Below the pieces are notes generated by a model, which ran no database searches, was not told where the DNA came from, and was given only the letters and a program-made list of their open reading frames with translations. Positions 5,236 to 7,176 of a stretch of DNA of 7,176 nucleotides are shown piece by piece; position 1 is the first letter of the stretch; each line of letters opens with the position of its first letter. The stretch covers positions 1 through 7,176 of the forward strand of contig JAUSKV010000171.1 of the NCBI GenBank assembly GCA_030646745.1, written 5' to 3'. The DNA is from Sulfurimonas sp. Lineage in GTDB: Bacteria; Campylobacterota; Campylobacteria; Campylobacterales; Sulfurimonadaceae. The position numbers and the translations under genes are program-made.

Positions 5236-7023
5236 CTATATATTTGCTGTTTTCAATAGTTCTATGATGTTATCAAAACTTGCATTTGATAGTTTCTCAT
5301 CCTTATTTTTCCATGAAAACAACTCTTGCGAAGCTATGATTATTTTATCAATCCTATCTATCGGCAAACCACTATTTAAGAACTCATCTGTTTGAACTAC
5401 TAAAATCAAAGTGTCAACTCTTATGTCAAATAAAAGGGCTTTGCATCTTTGGTGAAGAGATTCGGATATGTAGTAAATCTCCTCACCTTTGGATGAAATG
5501 GTTTTGTCATGACTCGATATAAAGCATTGCTCACTATACAGCAGTTGCTCTTTTTGCAACTCTTGTGCGATACGCATGGCTTTCTTATCGCCGACAATAA
5601 CAGTAATCGGAATGCGCCCATCACCGACTACAAACTCTTTTAGATAAGCAGGTATCATTCGTTTTGAAATATCTCCTCCGCCAAGCAGAGGTGAAAAATT
5701 TACTTCGTTGATGATGGCACCGTTTTTGTGCCATGGCATGCTTATATCTGAGGTGATTATGTCTATGCCACACACTTGCAGCCCGAAAAGTTTAGCGGCT
5801 CTGAGTGCGATGTCTAAATTATCAGGATGGATAGTGGTTGTAATATCTTCATCCACTCCGCCCCACTGAGTTGATTCTACTTTTCTAAGAGGCACAAGTT
5901 CACCTTGATTGGGAATTGACCCCATTGTAAAACCTGCATCTCTCATAGCTTCTATCGCCAAAGCATCATTTGGAAAGGGCTCACCTCTTTGCCACGGAAG
6001 AGTAGCATTCTCTAGCGTATTTGCCTCTTCGATTAACTCTTTTACGCTTTGCAGTCCATCACCTTTTACAGATTTTGGCAACCGTTTTACAGCATAAAGC
6101 ATTTTATTATTTGCTATAAAAACTCTGCAACAAACACCCTCAACCTGCCTCTCTATAATCACCTGTTTTGAGAGTGAAATATCGAATGCAAAATTGAAGG
6201 CTTTTATAAGTAACTCATCACTCGTAACATCGATAGTGACACCCTCACCTCTGTCTTGGTCGGCAGGTTTGACTACAACCCTCCATCCAAGCTTTTGTGC
6301 TACAGACATGGCTTCTTCTTGTGAGACTACCAAAGCATGTTCCGGCGCAGGCAAGCCCGCATTGCGAAGCAACATGGCAGTCACAATTTTGTTTTGGGAG
6401 ATTTGTGAACCTATGGCTGAATCTGTGTCGATAATACTTCGATTGATTCGTCTTGATTTGCTCCCCCAGCCAAGCTGATAAATGCCGTTGCTTAGATGCA
6501 CAAAAGGAATTCCCAGTTCATGCGCTGCTTGAAGCATCGGGAGCGTTGATTTTCCGGAGCCTGAGGAGTTCATATGGGGAGTCATTATTTGAGTTTGGAT
6601 TATGTTAAAAAGCTCATAAATATTTTCTGTAGTTTGAGGCTTTTTCATAAAATTTACTAAGATATTTATAGCAACATTCACAACACTTAAATAAACTTTT
6701 TTTTGAATATGTTCAATAAAGACAATATCAAGAGTGATGGCACACCCATGTGCATCTTCATTATTTATCTTTTTTACATGACCTGTATCAAAAATAGGTA
6801 TCCTTATTGCCTGCAATAGTGTTTTTGAAAGAAGAAGCACTCTCCATGCAAAATGAGCAATTTCTTCCTCTGAAAGAGTTTTGTTATTCTCTTGCAATGG
6901 CTTAAAAGGCTCTATTTTTATTTTAAGTATATCGCTCAGCCATGCATCTATTTGGTTTAAATCCACGCTGAAAGTATCGGCTATTTTGATTATAAATTCT
7001 TGAGTTTTTTGCTGATATTTCAT
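5236..7023 (-). CDS. Cyanophycin-synthetase-like ATP-grasp ligase with degenerate Mur-ligase tail (CphA2-like layout)
   Basis: The 595-residue protein has three parts. Residues 1-155 are an N-terminal domain without motifs I can name. Residues about 158-465 are an ATP-grasp domain close to that of cyanophycin synthetase: QLGWGSKSRRINRS (183-196), NK (211-212), VVVKPADQDRGEGV (249-262), IIERQVEG (289-296), KGDG (320-323), HPDN, CGIDI (418-422) and metal-binding INEVNFSP (438-445, E440/N442). Such domains join an amino acid or peptide to a carboxylate using ATP. Residues 470-575 align with the start of the CphA Mur-ligase domain (GRIPI; LLFDIRVDTLILVV...SGLPIDRID), but the ATP loop GTNGKTT is replaced by VGDKKAM and the rest is missing. 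Full CphA is near 900 residues; the short CphA2 of cyanobacteria is near 600. The substrate is unknown. The gene starts 5 bases after cysC with almost no ribosome site, so coupling is likely. Confidence 0.85.
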   Translation of the reverse strand: MKYQQKTQEFIIKIADTFSVDLNQIDAWLSDILKIKIEPFKPLQENNKTLSEEEIAHFAWRVLLLSKTLLQAIRIPIFDTGHVKKINNEDAHGCAITLDIVFIEHIQKKVYLSVVNVAINILVNFMKKPQTTENIYELFNIIQTQIMTPHMNSSGSGKSTLPMLQAAHELGIPFVHLSNGIYQLGWGSKSRRINRSIIDTDSAIGSQISQNKIVTAMLLRNAGLPAPEHALVVSQEEAMSVAQKLGWRVVVKPADQDRGEGVTIDVTSDELLIKAFNFAFDISLSKQVIIERQVEGVCCRVFIANNKMLYAVKRLPKSVKGDGLQSVKELIEEANTLENATLPWQRGEPFPNDALAIEAMRDAGFTMGSIPNQGELVPLRKVESTQWGGVDEDITTTIHPDNLDIALRAAKLFGLQVCGIDIITSDISMPWHKNGAIINEVNFSPLLGGGDISKRMIPAYLKEFVVGDGRIPITVIVGDKKAMRIAQELQKEQLLYSEQCFISSHDKTISSKGEEIYYISESLHQRCKALLFDIRVDTLILVVQTDEFLNSGLPIDRIDKIIIASQELFSWKNKDEKLSNASFDNIIELLKTANI

Positions 7024-7028
7024 TTTAT

Positions 7029-7176
7029 TTATGCCATTTTAAGATGATCTAAAATCTGCTTCACACTCTCTTCTAAAGTTTTATTATTAATGATTATCTC
7101 TGGATTTATCGGTTTTTCATAAGGGGAACTCACTCCTGTAAAGTCTTTAATAGCTCCATCTTTTGCTTTTTGGTAC
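7029..7176 (-). CDS. cysC: Adenylyl-sulfate (APS) kinase, C-terminal 48 residues (runs off window)
   Basis: The minus-strand frame ends at TAA 7031-7029 and is open to the window edge. The visible tail reads YQKAKDGAIKDFTGVSSPYE and continues KPINPEIIIN, ending in LEESVKQILDHLKMA. KAxxGxIKxFTGVSSPYExPxNPE is the characteristic C-terminal block of CysC, which phosphorylates APS to PAPS, the sulfate donor for assimilation and for sulfotransferases. The N-terminal P-loop lies outside the window, so activity cannot be judged. The next gene follows after 5 bases, so CysC and the ATP-grasp ligase are in one operon. An APS kinase beside a ligase rather than beside PAPS reductase genes hints at sulfation of some product, but this is inference. 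Confidence 0.88.
   Translation of the reverse strand, partial: YQKAKDGAIKDFTGVSSPYEKPINPEIIINNKTLEESVKQILDHLKMA

Noticed and set aside
6540..6575. GSGKST at residues 155-160 of the ATP-grasp ligase, resembling a Walker A loop
   Set aside because: It lies at the junction before the ATP-grasp domain, with no Walker B or P-loop fold around it. In this family the GKST is followed by the conserved GIPF/QLGWGS block and is better read as part of that.

Overview
The window is AT-rich, and every gene I can support lies on the minus strand. It therefore reads from right (7176) to left (1) as three consecutive minus-strand units. A member of the Campylobacterota (the Sulfurimonas/Sulfuricurvum/Arcobacter type of free-living relative) is the best guess. 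The reasons are the base composition, the HEWRKPL-type H-box of the histidine kinase, the compact overlapping gene pairs, and the gene mix. This is inference; no rRNA or other marker gene is present.

Unit 1 (7176-5236) is the C-terminal end of an APS kinase (cysC), followed after 5 bases by a 595-residue ATP-grasp ligase. The ligase resembles the first two domains of cyanophycin synthetase. It ends in a shortened, apparently dead Mur-ligase-like segment, a layout reminiscent of the truncated CphA2 enzymes.

Unit 2 (5235-2849) starts with a 153-base gap carrying a promoter. It continues with a membrane sensor histidine kinase and an OmpR/PhoB-type response regulator that overlap by 4 bases.

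Unit 3 (2848-1) starts with a long 492-base gap rich in repeats and carrying a second promoter. It continues with a TIGR03032-family protein of unknown function, which overlaps by 11 bases the start of a large DUF4347-type surface protein that runs off the left edge.

The main discovery is in the two gaps. Upstream of the two-component genes and upstream of the TIGR03032/DUF4347 genes are two promoters of identical geometry: GAGAC-N6-GAGAC-N10-TAYAAT. Over the operator, 17 of 18 bases are the same. Direct repeats 11 bp apart, 10 bp ahead of a -10 box and replacing the -35 box, are the known arrangement for activators of the PhoB class, and the encoded regulator belongs to that class. The simplest reading is that this two-component system activates itself and the neighbouring surface-protein operon, so the locus would be a self-contained sensor-regulator-adhesin module. 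This is inferred from sequence and untested.
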